Source: [Pantoea] beijingensis
GTDB taxonomy: Bacteria; Pseudomonadota; Gammaproteobacteria; Enterobacterales; Enterobacteriaceae
Assembly (NCBI RefSeq): GCF_022647505.1
Contig: NZ_CP071409.1
Span: 3,038,001-3,102,000, forward strand
Length of the DNA stretch: 64,000 nt
Direction of reading: 5' to 3'
The notes under the pieces were generated by a model. That model saw only the letters and a list, made by a program, of their open reading frames with translations. It did not search any database and was not told where the DNA came from. The position numbers and the translations under genes were made by a program. This document shows positions 10,677 to 19,180 of this stretch, in pieces (the first letter of the stretch is position 1; each line of letters starts with the position of its first letter).

Positions 10677-11219
10677 TTAAGGTAAGCGTGGATAGGCATC
10701 GGCAATATTATCACCCGTAAAATTCGCCACCCAACCCGCAGGATTATCAAAAATACGGATCGCGGTGAAGTTTGGCGCCGAGCCCATATCAAACCAATGT
10801 GGAGTACCAGCAGGTACCGAGATCAGATCATTTTTCTCACACAGAATTTGATAGATCTTCTCCTCAAGGTGCAAACAGAATAATCCGGCACCTTCGACAA
10901 AAAAGCGCACTTCATCTTCACCATGCGTATGCTCAGACAGGAACTTATCGCGGAGCGCTGCTTTCTGTGGGTTGTCCGGGCGCATACTGATCACATCCCA
11001 ACTCTGGTAGCCTTTCTCTTCAACCAGGCGGTCGATCGCATGTTGATAGGCGTTAATAACCGTATCGGCATCAGGATTGTTACCCAAATCGCGGTCGGCT
11101 TCCCAGCGCTCAAAACGCACGCCTTTCGCATTAAGCTGCTGGCGGATAGCGTCCGCATCCGTACTGTGCCAAATCGACTGGGTTGCTTCACTTTCGGTAT
11201 AAATTGTCAGTGCGCTCAT
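10677..11219 (-). CDS. mtnD: Acireductone dioxygenase
   Basis: Metal-dependent cupin that oxidises the acireductone to 4-methylthio-2-oxobutyrate (Fe form) or to an off-pathway product with CO (Ni form). The metal site is visible: [11 protein letters not shown] near residue 97 gives His, His and Glu, and [11 protein letters not shown] near 140 gives the last His. Length 180 residues, as in Klebsiella. Its start codon overlaps the mtnC stop by 4 nt (ATGA), so it is translationally coupled as the last gene of the mtnBCD operon. Confidence 0.95.
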   Translation of the reverse strand: MSALTIYTESEATQSIWHSTDADAIRQQLNAKGVRFERWEADRDLGNNPDADTVINAYQHAIDRLVEEKGYQSWDVISMRPDNPQKAALRDKFLSEHTHGEDEVRFFVEGAGLFCLHLEEKIYQILCEKNDLISVPAGTPHWFDMGSAPNFTAIRIFDNPAGWVANFTGDNIADAYPRLP

Positions 11220-11905
11220 GAGGAAAACAGCTCCAGGTTAATCTGATCAAAACGGTTTACCTGATGGTGATCGCTTAGCGTATCCCCATCATCGCGTATT
11301 AACTGTACGGTATGCCAGCCCGCTTCACGTGCCGCATCCAGTTCCTGGCGGATGTCAGACAAAAACAGCAGCTCGTGGGTTGGCAACCCAATTTCCCGGG
11401 CGATATTCTGATAGGCATTCATTTCACGCTTAGCCCCAACGTGCGTATCAAAATAACCGCTAAACAGCGCGGTAATATCACCAGCATTGCTGTAACCAAA
11501 TAACAGTTTCTGCGCAGCCACCGAACCGGAAGAATAAACGTATAGCGAAATCCCCTGTGATTGCCACAGCGTTAATGCCGGCACTACGTCTGAATACAGG
11601 TGACCGGTAAAATCACCGTTAACATAACCATCGTGCCAGACCATTCCCTGTAACGCCTTAAGCGAGGTAGATTTACGATCCTCATCCATAAAACTGAAGA
11701 GTCGCACAATCAGCGTGTCAATATCAGCCTGCGGTTGTGCAATCTCCTCACGCAATGACTTAAGCGCAGCAGCGACAAGACTCTGCTGCTGATTCTCACG
11801 TACAAAACTGTCCAGATGCTGGCGCGCGTAAGGGAAAAGAACATCGTGCACAAAGCGAATATCGCTGGTCGTGCCTTCAATGTCAGTAACAATCGCCCGG
11901 ATCAT
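11216..11905 (-). CDS. mtnC: Enolase-phosphatase E1
   Basis: Bifunctional HAD-superfamily enzyme that enolises and then dephosphorylates 2,3-diketo-5-methylthiopentyl 1-phosphate to the acireductone. HAD motif I is the variant [15 protein letters not shown] with Asp and Glu, typical of E1. [16 protein letters not shown] is motif II and [17 protein letters not shown] is motif IV. Length 229 residues. It overlaps mtnD and mtnB by 4 nt each. Confidence 0.95.
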   Translation of the reverse strand: MIRAIVTDIEGTTSDIRFVHDVLFPYARQHLDSFVRENQQQSLVAAALKSLREEIAQPQADIDTLIVRLFSFMDEDRKSTSLKALQGMVWHDGYVNGDFTGHLYSDVVPALTLWQSQGISLYVYSSGSVAAQKLLFGYSNAGDITALFSGYFDTHVGAKREMNAYQNIAREIGLPTHELLFLSDIRQELDAAREAGWHTVQLIRDDGDTLSDHHQVNRFDQINLELFSS

Positions 11906-12516
11906 TTCGCCTCCAGTAAACGGCGCTGCATTTCGCAGAGGAATAAAAATTCCAGGCCTTCAAGATGCCGACGCGCTTCGTTGACGTCCTTGCCCCAACA
12001 GGTTAGCCCGTGCCCCCGCAGTAAAAAACCATAACGCAGCGGCGAATGCTGAACAAAAGCGTCAATACGCTGTACCAACGCGTCGATATTCTGATCGTTA
12101 TCAAAAATGGCAATTGGCACACTATCAAGATGAGAGTGTTGTCCTGCGAGCGTTTTCTGCATTTCATACCCCTGCAAAATCAGCGCCTCGCGGTTTTCAA
12201 CGCGGGAAAGGACCGTGGAGTTCACCGTATGGGTATGCAATACGGCCCCAGCGTGTGGAAACAGACGATAGATTAAGGTATGTAAACCTGTCTCTGCCGA
12301 AGGTTTGCGTCCGGAAGGCACGTGGTTGCTGGCAATATCGACCTGGATAAAATCGTCGCGCGTCAGGCTTCCCTTATCTTTACCGGATTCGCTGAGTAAA
12401 CAATAACGATCATCTTCGCGAATCGACATATTGCCACCGGTTGCCGGCGCCCAGCCTTTCGCACCGATCCAGTGACAGGCATCAACCAGTTGGTCTAACT
12501 GCGATAAAACCGTCAT
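11902..12516 (-). CDS. mtnB: Methylthioribulose-1-phosphate dehydratase
   Basis: Zinc enzyme of the class II aldolase/adducin fold that dehydrates methylthioribulose 1-phosphate. Length 204 residues. Visible motifs: [15 protein letters not shown] near residue 20, [18 protein letters not shown] near 95 with two zinc His, and [20 protein letters not shown] near 170 with the third His. First gene of mtnBCD; two tandem met boxes lie about 50 bp upstream. Confidence 0.95.
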   Translation of the reverse strand: MTVLSQLDQLVDACHWIGAKGWAPATGGNMSIREDDRYCLLSESGKDKGSLTRDDFIQVDIASNHVPSGRKPSAETGLHTLIYRLFPHAGAVLHTHTVNSTVLSRVENREALILQGYEMQKTLAGQHSHLDSVPIAIFDNDQNIDALVQRIDAFVQHSPLRYGFLLRGHGLTCWGKDVNEARRHLEGLEFLFLCEMQRRLLEAK

Positions 12517-12563
12517 ACCATTCCTTATTTATCATAGCATTACATAAAGTATGCATTTCATTT

Positions 12564-12579
12564 AGACGTCTAAGCGTCT
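12564..12579. promoter_or_regulatory. MetJ operator upstream of mtnBCD
   Basis: Two adjacent 8-mers, AGACGTCT (perfect met box) and AAGCGTCT (six of eight matching), in the tandem arrangement MetJ needs. They lie 48 bp upstream of the mtnB start. Confidence 0.8.
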
Positions 12580-12719
12580 TGATTGCCAAATAGTAGCATC
12601 GTGTTATATCGAAATGAAGAGCGATTTTTACAGATTAGGTTTCTGAGGGTTTTGAACGCGCCTTTGGGTAAAAATAGCAATTAATGACGCGGGTGGGAGA
12701 GGTTCTTACCCTGACGAGG

Positions 12720-12758
12720 AAAAGATTTCTTATCCTTTATCGCAATAAGAAATCTTTT
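12720..12758 (-). terminator. 14-bp perfect inverted repeat downstream of the oxidoreductase gene
   Basis: AAAAGATTTCTTAT (12720-12733) and its exact complement (12745-12758) flank an 11-nt loop. It is 129 bp past the stop of the leftward oxidoreductase gene and may end its transcript. The stem is AT-rich and no clean T run follows outside it, so other roles are possible. Confidence 0.4.
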
Positions 12759-12886
12759 CAGTTTAGCCCTGCCCTACTTATTTGGCGCTGAATCGACGTG
12801 GGTTTCGTTCACGTATCTGGGTAAGACCCAAAGAACTTGCCGACTTGATGCCGCACTACAACTCAAATTATTTAGGGCGTATCTGC

Positions 12887-14461
12887 TTATTTACCAGCGA
12901 GTTTCTTTGCAAGAATGAATCCAGAACCCGCCCCCGTTCCCGCGCCAGGCCACGTTGATGCGCCGCACATATACAGCTGTTTAATGGACGTATTATACCT
13001 TGAGTATCCTATCGCTGGACGCAGAAAAAATGATTGATCCGGATGATGGCTACCCGATAAATTATCACCACCCAGAATGTTTGGATTACATCTTTCTAAA
13101 TCAACAGGTGAGAAAACAGAATATTTTAATATATCGTTTCTTATTCCAGGAGCATACTTTTCAAGGATATCTATTGCCCTGTTTGCGTACTCATCTTTGA
13201 TATCGTCCCAACAAGTCGCCGTTATTATTCCGGCAGCATCGCCTTTTATTTCGGCTGGCACCACACGTACTTGAATCCAGAGAACATGTTTATCTTCAGG
13301 AGCGCGTGTAGGATCAATGGCGGTGGGTTGCCCCACAACAAGTACCGGCTCAACTGGTAATAAACCGTCTTTTGCCTCTGAGTAAGCTTTCGTCATCATC
13401 GCCATATCAGGGGCAACATGGACATAAGCAAAATTTCTCAACGCCTCGCCCGCGCTCCACTTAGGTAGGTCACTCATAGCAAGGTGAATCATCATCGTCC
13501 CGGGACCGGCACGAAAATTTTTCATACGTTGTGCGAATTTATCCTCTGCCGATAAATGTGGTAATAAATCCTTTATAATAATTTTAGGATTAAGGTTTGC
13601 TATAATTGCTTTTGTTCCAAAGAGCTCGGTACCGTCATTGAGTTTTACCCCTTCGGCTTTACCGTTCCTGACCAGAATTTCTGATACAGGAACGCCAGAA
13701 TAAAGGGTTCCGCCATATTTTTTTATCGCATTAACCATCGCGTTAACGATAGTATTTGCCCCCCCCTTACCAATCACCATACCAAAATTCTGGTTTGCCA
13801 TTCCTTCTAAGTAAGGGAACAAGGCGCCACCCGGGATATCCGGTGAAAAATCCAGATGCATTCCCCATGTCGCAAGCATGGCTTTTATTTTGGGATGTTC
13901 AAACTCAGTATCCAGGTAGTCCCTTGATGAGGAGGTAAAAAGTTTTAATATATTATATAGCCAACTCATCCCTCTCTTTCTAACCGCTTTTACAATTGTT
14001 ATAAGATTGCGGAATGAGGGTGTTTTATTATTCAGAAGTTCAAATATATAAGGGGCATCTTTCAGAAAATCATCGGCCATAGATATCCATTTCTGGCCAT
14101 CTCTATGGGAATATTGATTAATACCTTCAACGGTGACATTAATATCTTTGCTCACACCAAGATGGGTATCATCGCGAAATACGGTAGCAAAGCAGTCAGG
14201 TGCAGGAACAAAAGAGAGACCACATTCTAATAAAATGTCTTTATGACGAGCAAAGAATGGCGATCCTGCAAACATAGAAATATTCATAGCGGCAAAGTCA
14301 TGGTGAAACCCTGGTAGAGTGAGTTCCTGCGTTTTTACTGCGCCACCAAATGATTCATTCGCTTCTACTACGGCAACTTTCCAACCGTGGGAGAGTAAAT
14401 GCACCGCAGCAGCTAGTCCATTATGTCCTCCACCAATAATTATGGCATCAAACTTTTCCAT
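12887..14461 (-). CDS. FAD-dependent oxidoreductase, phytoene desaturase/PYROXD2-like
   Basis: A 524-residue flavoprotein of the amine-oxidase/phytoene-dehydrogenase superfamily; substrate unknown. The N-terminus has the Rossmann dinucleotide fold (DAIIIGGGHNGLAAAVHLL) with a following Glu-rich strand (VAVVEANESFGG). The C-terminus has the second FAD signature (LYMCGASTWPGAGTGAGSGF). No carotenoid genes such as crtB or crtE are nearby, so a carotenoid role is not supported; a PYROXD2-type oxidoreductase fits better. The gene and its upstream DNA are clearly AT-richer than the neighbouring mtn genes, and it splits mtnBCD from mtnE, which suggests acquisition by transfer. Codes alone, without operon partners. 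Confidence 0.75.
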   Translation of the reverse strand: MEKFDAIIIGGGHNGLAAAVHLLSHGWKVAVVEANESFGGAVKTQELTLPGFHHDFAAMNISMFAGSPFFARHKDILLECGLSFVPAPDCFATVFRDDTHLGVSKDINVTVEGINQYSHRDGQKWISMADDFLKDAPYIFELLNNKTPSFRNLITIVKAVRKRGMSWLYNILKLFTSSSRDYLDTEFEHPKIKAMLATWGMHLDFSPDIPGGALFPYLEGMANQNFGMVIGKGGANTIVNAMVNAIKKYGGTLYSGVPVSEILVRNGKAEGVKLNDGTELFGTKAIIANLNPKIIIKDLLPHLSAEDKFAQRMKNFRAGPGTMMIHLAMSDLPKWSAGEALRNFAYVHVAPDMAMMTKAYSEAKDGLLPVEPVLVVGQPTAIDPTRAPEDKHVLWIQVRVVPAEIKGDAAGIITATCWDDIKDEYANRAIDILEKYAPGIRNDILKYSVFSPVDLERCNPNILGGDNLSGSHHPDQSFFLRPAIGYSRYNTSIKQLYMCGASTWPGAGTGAGSGFILAKKLAGK

Positions 14462-15128
14462 GCTATCCCCTTAGAAATTAATATATAATTTAAGTATATT
14501 ATCTATACCAATGTATTAAAATAACCCCAGAAAATAATGCATAAAATAATAAAAAATCACTTTAACAGATCGAAAATATAAATATCCTGCATTATTATTA
14601 ATTGCAAGGTAATGGTAAGTTCAGGCTCCAGAGAATGACTCAAGTATGTAACCAGATAACCAAACACCGCCCATAAACCTGTCGCATAAAGTATGCAGAG
14701 TATTATAAATCAAAAAACACTTAATGAATCTTAATGTCTAAATATCGACATACCGGCTAAGAATATTAATAACCGTACTCCTCACTGAGGAAAGACGGAG
14801 ATTTGCAAATCTTAAGTCAATTGCATTTGCAAAATCAACCTTATTTATTTTTATAAATTTAAGATTTATCTGCATTACTTTTTTCATTATCTTATTATCT
14901 ATACCTGAAAAAATAGTCACATAATAGGTATGGCTTCTCGTTTCACTGCAAGCGGGTTGCTGGCAACTGTGTCACCGAAGCAGAAATACAGGGCATATAT
15001 TCTATACAGGATAAGTTGCATTATTATGGCAAGAGTGCGATTTTCAACACGCTTACCTTAGCCGCCCTCGATAAAAGAATAAGCGCAGGGTGTACATCAA
15101 AGATACCATCGTCGAAGGTTAATCATTC
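14462..15128. other. 667-bp AT-rich region with no recognised gene
   Basis: Clearly AT-richer than the flanking genes. It carries the promoter of the leftward oxidoreductase and of mtnE. A 60-codon minus frame at 14738-14920 resembles nothing I know. On the plus strand a frame without ATG runs for about 65 codons from roughly 14927 and ends in a TGA that overlaps the mtnE ATG; it may be a gene remnant. No perfect met box is seen here. Confidence 0.55.
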
Positions 15129-16289
15129 ATGAGTCAGACACCGTTGATTCCCGAGAGCAAATTACCGGCCCTCGGCACCACGATTTTCACGCAGATGAGC
15201 GCACTGGCGCAGCAGCATAATGCGATTAATCTCTCTCAGGGGTTTCCTGATTTTAGTGGCCCGGACTATTTGCAGCAGCGTCTTGCATATCACGTCAACC
15301 AGGGCGCGAATCAGTATGCGCCAATGACCGGTGTACAACCGCTACGTGATGCGATTGCCGATAAAACTGCCGAACTCTATGGTTATAAGCCCGATGCCAA
15401 CAGTGATATCACGGTCACGGCGGGCGCCACCGAAGCGCTGTATGCCGCAATTACTGCGCTGGTCCGTCCCGGGGATGAAGTGATCTGCTTTGATCCCAGC
15501 TACGACAGCTATGCGCCTGCCGTCACGCTGGCCGGTGGCGTAATGAAACGTATCGCACTACAGCCGCCCGCTTTTCGCGTCGACTGGCAGCAATTCACAT
15601 CCCTGCTTTCCGCGCGTACGCGCCTGGTCATCCTCAATACGCCGCATAACCCTTCCGCCACCGTGTGGCAGAAAAGTGATTTCGCCGCGCTCTGGCAGGC
15701 CATTAATCAGCAGGAAATTTATGTTCTGAGCGATGAGGTGTATGAACATATCTGCTTTGATGCCGCAGGTCACGCCAGCGTACTGGCGCATCCGCAACTC
15801 CGTGAACGCGCGATTGCTGTTTCATCGTTCGGTAAAACCTTCCATATGACCGGCTGGAAAGTGGGTTACTGCATCGCACCTGTGGCTCTCACGGCAGAAG
15901 TTCGTAAGGTTCATCAGTATTTAACCTTCTCTGTTAATACGCCGGCGCAGCTCGCGATTGCCGATATGCTGCGTGCCGAGCCGCAGCATTATCGCGAGCT
16001 TCCTGATTTTTATCGGGCACGGCGCGATCGTCTGGTGCGGGCACTGGCAAAAAGTCGCTTTGAGGTGCTCCCCTGCGAAGGAACCTACTTTCTGCTGGTC
16101 GATTACAGCGCAATTTCCGAGCTGGATGATGTCAGTTTCTGTCAGTGGCTGACGAAAGAAGTCGGCGTTGCCGCGATCCCTCTCTCCGTATTTTGCGAGG
16201 ATCCGTTCCCCCATAAATTGATTCGGCTGTGTTTCGCTAAGCAGGAAGCCACGCTGGATGCCGCTGCGGAGAAACTATGTCAACTTTAA
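15129..16289 (+). CDS. mtnE: Methionine aminotransferase (YbdL/MtnE)
   Basis: PLP enzyme that aminates 4-methylthio-2-oxobutyrate to methionine, the last step of methionine salvage. Very close to E. coli YbdL: SKLPALGTTIFTQMSALAQQ at the N-terminus, DITVTAGATEALYAAITAL near residue 95, NTPHNPSATVW near 175, and SSFGKTFHMTGWKVGYC near 235 with the PLP-binding Lys. Length 386, equal to YbdL. It overlaps the following omega-amidase gene by 13 nt, so the two are coupled. No clear Shine-Dalgarno precedes the ATG beyond GAAGG at 15114-15118. Confidence 0.92.
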   Translation: MSQTPLIPESKLPALGTTIFTQMSALAQQHNAINLSQGFPDFSGPDYLQQRLAYHVNQGANQYAPMTGVQPLRDAIADKTAELYGYKPDANSDITVTAGATEALYAAITALVRPGDEVICFDPSYDSYAPAVTLAGGVMKRIALQPPAFRVDWQQFTSLLSARTRLVILNTPHNPSATVWQKSDFAALWQAINQQEIYVLSDEVYEHICFDAAGHASVLAHPQLRERAIAVSSFGKTFHMTGWKVGYCIAPVALTAEVRKVHQYLTFSVNTPAQLAIADMLRAEPQHYRELPDFYRARRDRLVRALAKSRFEVLPCEGTYFLLVDYSAISELDDVSFCQWLTKEVGVAAIPLSVFCEDPFPHKLIRLCFAKQEATLDAAAEKLCQL

Positions 16290-17053
16290 AGCTGAGCGTG
16301 CTGCAGCAGCCGCTGGTCTGGATGGACGGTGAAGCTAACCTGCGCTTTTTTGATACGCAGTTGGCAGAGATCCGCGCGCGTGACCTCATTCTGCTACCGG
16401 AGATGTTTACCACCGGATTTGCGATGGAAGCGGCCCAACGATCTCTGCCGCAAGAGCAGGTTGTGGAATGGCTTCATCAGCATGCACAGGCAACCAACGC
16501 CATGATCGGCGGCAGCGCAGCGATTCAGACCGATAGCGGCGCAGTGAACCGGTTTTTACTGGTTGAACCGGATGGCACATGTCATTTCTATGATAAGCGC
16601 CATCTGTTCCGCATGGCGGATGAGCATCATCATTATCAGGCGGGTCAGGCGCGTAAAATTATCGCGTGGCGCGGCTGGCGCATCCTGCCGCAGATCTGCT
16701 ACGACCTGCGCTTTCCGGTGTTTTCACGTAACCAAAATGATTACGATCTGGCGCTCTACGTGGCGAACTGGCCCGCACCGCGCGCGATGCACTGGCAGGC
16801 ACTGCTGCTGGCACGTGCCATTGAAAACCAGGCCTATGTTGCAGGCTGCAATCGCATCGGGCGCGATGGTAACAACCATGATTACAGCGGTGACAGCCGG
16901 ATCATTAGCCCTCAGGGGGAGATGCTGGCCGTTGGCGAACCCCACCAGCCGGCGCGCCTCGATGCCACGCTTTCACTGGATATGTTGCGCGAATATCGGG
17001 AGCGCTTTCCTGCATGGCGGGATGCGGACACTTTTAGCTATCGAACAGAGTAA
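16277..17053 (+). CDS. yafV: Omega-amidase YafV (2-oxoglutaramate amidase)
   Basis: Nitrilase-superfamily amidase. It hydrolyses 2-oxoglutaramate or 2-oxosuccinamate, the keto-acid left when glutamine or asparagine donates the amino group, and so pulls glutamine-dependent transaminations forward. Catalytic triad visible: Glu in LILLPEMFTTGFAMEA near residue 40, Lys in FYDKRHLFRMADEHHHY near 105, Cys in LPQICYDLRFPVFSR near 140. Length 258, close to E. coli YafV. In E. coli yafV lies near fadE, away from ybdL; here it overlaps mtnE, directly supporting a role in methionine salvage (MtnU). Confidence 0.9.
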   Translation: MSTLKLSVLQQPLVWMDGEANLRFFDTQLAEIRARDLILLPEMFTTGFAMEAAQRSLPQEQVVEWLHQHAQATNAMIGGSAAIQTDSGAVNRFLLVEPDGTCHFYDKRHLFRMADEHHHYQAGQARKIIAWRGWRILPQICYDLRFPVFSRNQNDYDLALYVANWPAPRAMHWQALLLARAIENQAYVAGCNRIGRDGNNHDYSGDSRIISPQGEMLAVGEPHQPARLDATLSLDMLREYRERFPAWRDADTFSYRTE

Positions 17054-17102
17054 AAGAAGGTTTTAGCCAGATGCAGCTCATTTTACCAATCAGGATAAAC
17101 TC

Positions 17103-17729
17103 ATGAAAAAAATTTCGTTATCACTTGCTTGTTTATTCTTTCTGGCCCAGCCAAGCCTGGCAAATAATCCGGAGCAGGGGAAACAATATATAGTCATGAA
17201 CACTCCGGTGACCAATGCACCGATGGTGGTAGAATTCTTCTCTTTTTACTGTCCACCCTGCCGGAAGTTTATGGAGGACTACCGGGTGGGAGACAGTGTT
17301 GATAAAGTACTCCCGAACAACACACGAACCGATAAAATCCATGTTAGCGAGATGGGGCCGCTGGGACGGGCACTGACCGAAGCATGGTCTGCGGCTAAAC
17401 TGCTTGGCGTGGAAAACCAGGTGCAGGGGCCGCTGTTTGCAGCACTTCAGGACTCGCACACGGTAAATAACGCCAGCGATATTCGCCAGGTTTTTGTCAA
17501 TGCCGGTATTTCGGCCAAAAGTTATGATGCCGCTATCAACAGCTTTGCGGTAAAAAACCTAACCCTGAAGCAAATTCAGGCAGTTAAGGACTTTGGCGTT
17601 ACTGGAACGCCTGCCGTCTTCGTTAATGGGCGCTATATGGTACGTCTAAATGGATTTAACTCCACTTCCCCCCAGGGCTATGCGATGGATTTTGCCAGCA
17701 CAGTCCAGTATCTGATTGTGAAAAAATAG
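17103..17729 (+). CDS. DsbA-family periplasmic thiol:disulfide oxidoreductase with CPPC motif
   Basis: Exported thioredoxin-fold protein of 208 residues that probably introduces disulfides into periplasmic proteins. The signal peptide is MKKISLSLACLFFLAQPSLA. The active site reads FFSFYCPPCRKF near residue 45, where housekeeping DsbA has CPHC; Salmonella SrgA also has CPPC, as I recall. The cis-proline loop TGTPAVFVNGRYMV is near 175. An AGGATAAACTC leader precedes the ATG. It lies alone after yafV and is probably a DsbA paralogue with special substrates; the main dsbA is expected elsewhere. Confidence 0.8.
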   Translation: MKKISLSLACLFFLAQPSLANNPEQGKQYIVMNTPVTNAPMVVEFFSFYCPPCRKFMEDYRVGDSVDKVLPNNTRTDKIHVSEMGPLGRALTEAWSAAKLLGVENQVQGPLFAALQDSHTVNNASDIRQVFVNAGISAKSYDAAINSFAVKNLTLKQIQAVKDFGVTGTPAVFVNGRYMVRLNGFNSTSPQGYAMDFASTVQYLIVKK

Positions 17730-17911
17730 GCATGTATATTACTCAATGCATCCGTCCTTCCGGTTGATGATTCTGCACTTCTGCTTTGCCTTGGGATTGC
17801 CTGTGTTATCAGGGAAATGCGTGATCTGATGCTGGGGCTAAGCAAAAATTCGATTCATTCAACAAAACCATTAAATAATTAAAAACCCGTGAATAAAGCA
17901 CGCAGAGAAGA

Positions 17912-19180
17912 TTAATTTAGACAATCCTGTAACGGGTGCGGATATTCTGCGATGTCATTCACAACCTGCACGCAGGCCTGAATCGCCAGTGCAACATCCG
18001 CCGCCTGCACCGATTCAGCGGGATGGTGGCTAATGCCGCGATCGCAGCGCACAAAAAGCATCCCCACTGGCCAGCGTTCGGCCAGCGCAATCGCATCATG
18101 CCCGGCGCCGCTGGGCAAGGAGATGCAGCGCCCCTGCACCTGTTCAACGGCCTGCGCCAGCTGCATCTGTAACCGCTCATCGCAACGCGTCGCCGCAATG
18201 TGATAAAACTCGTCGGCACAAAACCGGATACCGCGTCGCTGAGCGATCTCTTCAGCCAGCGACAGTAACTCAGCCAGCAGATCCGCCAGCGGCCGATCCG
18301 CCGGACCACGAATATCCAGCGTTAAATTAACCTCTCCCGGAATGACATTCACCGCGCCAGGTGAGCAACTCAGCGCACCAACGGTTGCGACCATGTGCGG
18401 ATGCTGTAGCGTCCGTTGTTCAATCGCGACCATCCACTCTGCAGCGGCGGCAAGCGCGTCTTTACGATGAAGCATCGGGACAGTTCCGGCATGCCCCGCT
18501 TCACCGCTGAAGCAGCAGTTGAGCCGACGCGCGCCATTAATTGCCGTCACCACGCCCAGTGCCAGCCCCGCCTGCTCAAGGCAGGGCCCTTGCTCAATAT
18601 GCACTTCGAGGTAAGCAACAATTTCGCGGACCTGGCGTGTGGCCTGGGAAATGCGATCCGCATCCAGCCCTACGTCGCGCATCGCTTGTGCAACGGTAAT
18701 ATTGTTACTATCAGGCTGATCCCGCCAGCTATCTGGCCAGCTGCCAGTGATACCGCGGCTGCCTAATAATGTGATGCCAAAACGTGCGCCCTCTTCGTCC
18801 GCAAAGCCGATAATCTCAATCGCCAGCGGCAAACGCTGTTGGTTTTGATGAAGATAATGCACCGTTTCTATCGCGGCCAGCACGCCCAGCATGCCGTCGT
18901 AACGGCCTGCATTGCGAACCGTATCAAGATGCGATCCCAGCAGTATGGCAGGCGCTCCCGCTTCCGCCGCCTCGTAGCGCCCACAGATATTTCCCACACT
19001 GTCCTGCCAGACCCGCATGCCCGCCGCTTCCATCCATTCGCCGACGCGTGTATTCGCCCGCATATGTTCAGGCGACAGATAGACTCGTGTCAGCTCTCCA
19101 GCCGTTTCACTGATCTCCGCCAGCGCATCGCAGCGAGACATGACTCGCGCTGCTGCCTGCTGTGCCTCAATTGCGTTCAT
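17912..19180 (-). CDS. hpxK: Allantoate amidohydrolase HpxK
   Basis: M20-family binuclear metal amidohydrolase that hydrolyses allantoate toward ureidoglycine, CO2 and ammonia. Visible metal-site motifs: LLGSHLDTVRNAGRYDGMLG near residue 75, FADEEGARFG near 120, VHIEQGPCLEQAG near 185 and SHHPAESV near 380. The ATG at 19180 overlaps the hpxJ stop by one base (TGATG), giving 422 residues; an earlier ATG at 19210 lies inside hpxJ and is less likely. Last gene of hpxFGHIJK. The assignment rests on similarity to hydantoinase/carbamoylase enzymes plus the adjoining aminotransferase, the order known from Klebsiella. Confidence 0.86.
   Translation of the reverse strand: MNAIEAQQAAARVMSRCDALAEISETAGELTRVYLSPEHMRANTRVGEWMEAAGMRVWQDSVGNICGRYEAAEAGAPAILLGSHLDTVRNAGRYDGMLGVLAAIETVHYLHQNQQRLPLAIEIIGFADEEGARFGITLLGSRGITGSWPDSWRDQPDSNNITVAQAMRDVGLDADRISQATRQVREIVAYLEVHIEQGPCLEQAGLALGVVTAINGARRLNCCFSGEAGHAGTVPMLHRKDALAAAAEWMVAIEQRTLQHPHMVATVGALSCSPGAVNVIPGEVNLTLDIRGPADRPLADLLAELLSLAEEIAQRRGIRFCADEFYHIAATRCDERLQMQLAQAVEQVQGRCISLPSGAGHDAIALAERWPVGMLFVRCDRGISHHPAESVQAADVALAIQACVQVVNDIAEYPHPLQDCLN

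Larger units (their letters stand above)
12517..12886. other. mtnB promoter region and hairpin upstream of it
   Basis: Holds the mtnBCD promoter with its met boxes at the left, and a long hairpin at 12720-12758 nearer the next gene. I see no gene in it. Confidence 0.6.

Noticed and set aside
14738..14920. 60-codon minus-strand frame in the AT-rich region
   Set aside because: No ribosome-binding site and no resemblance to a known family; AT-rich DNA yields such frames by chance. Recorded only within the region note.
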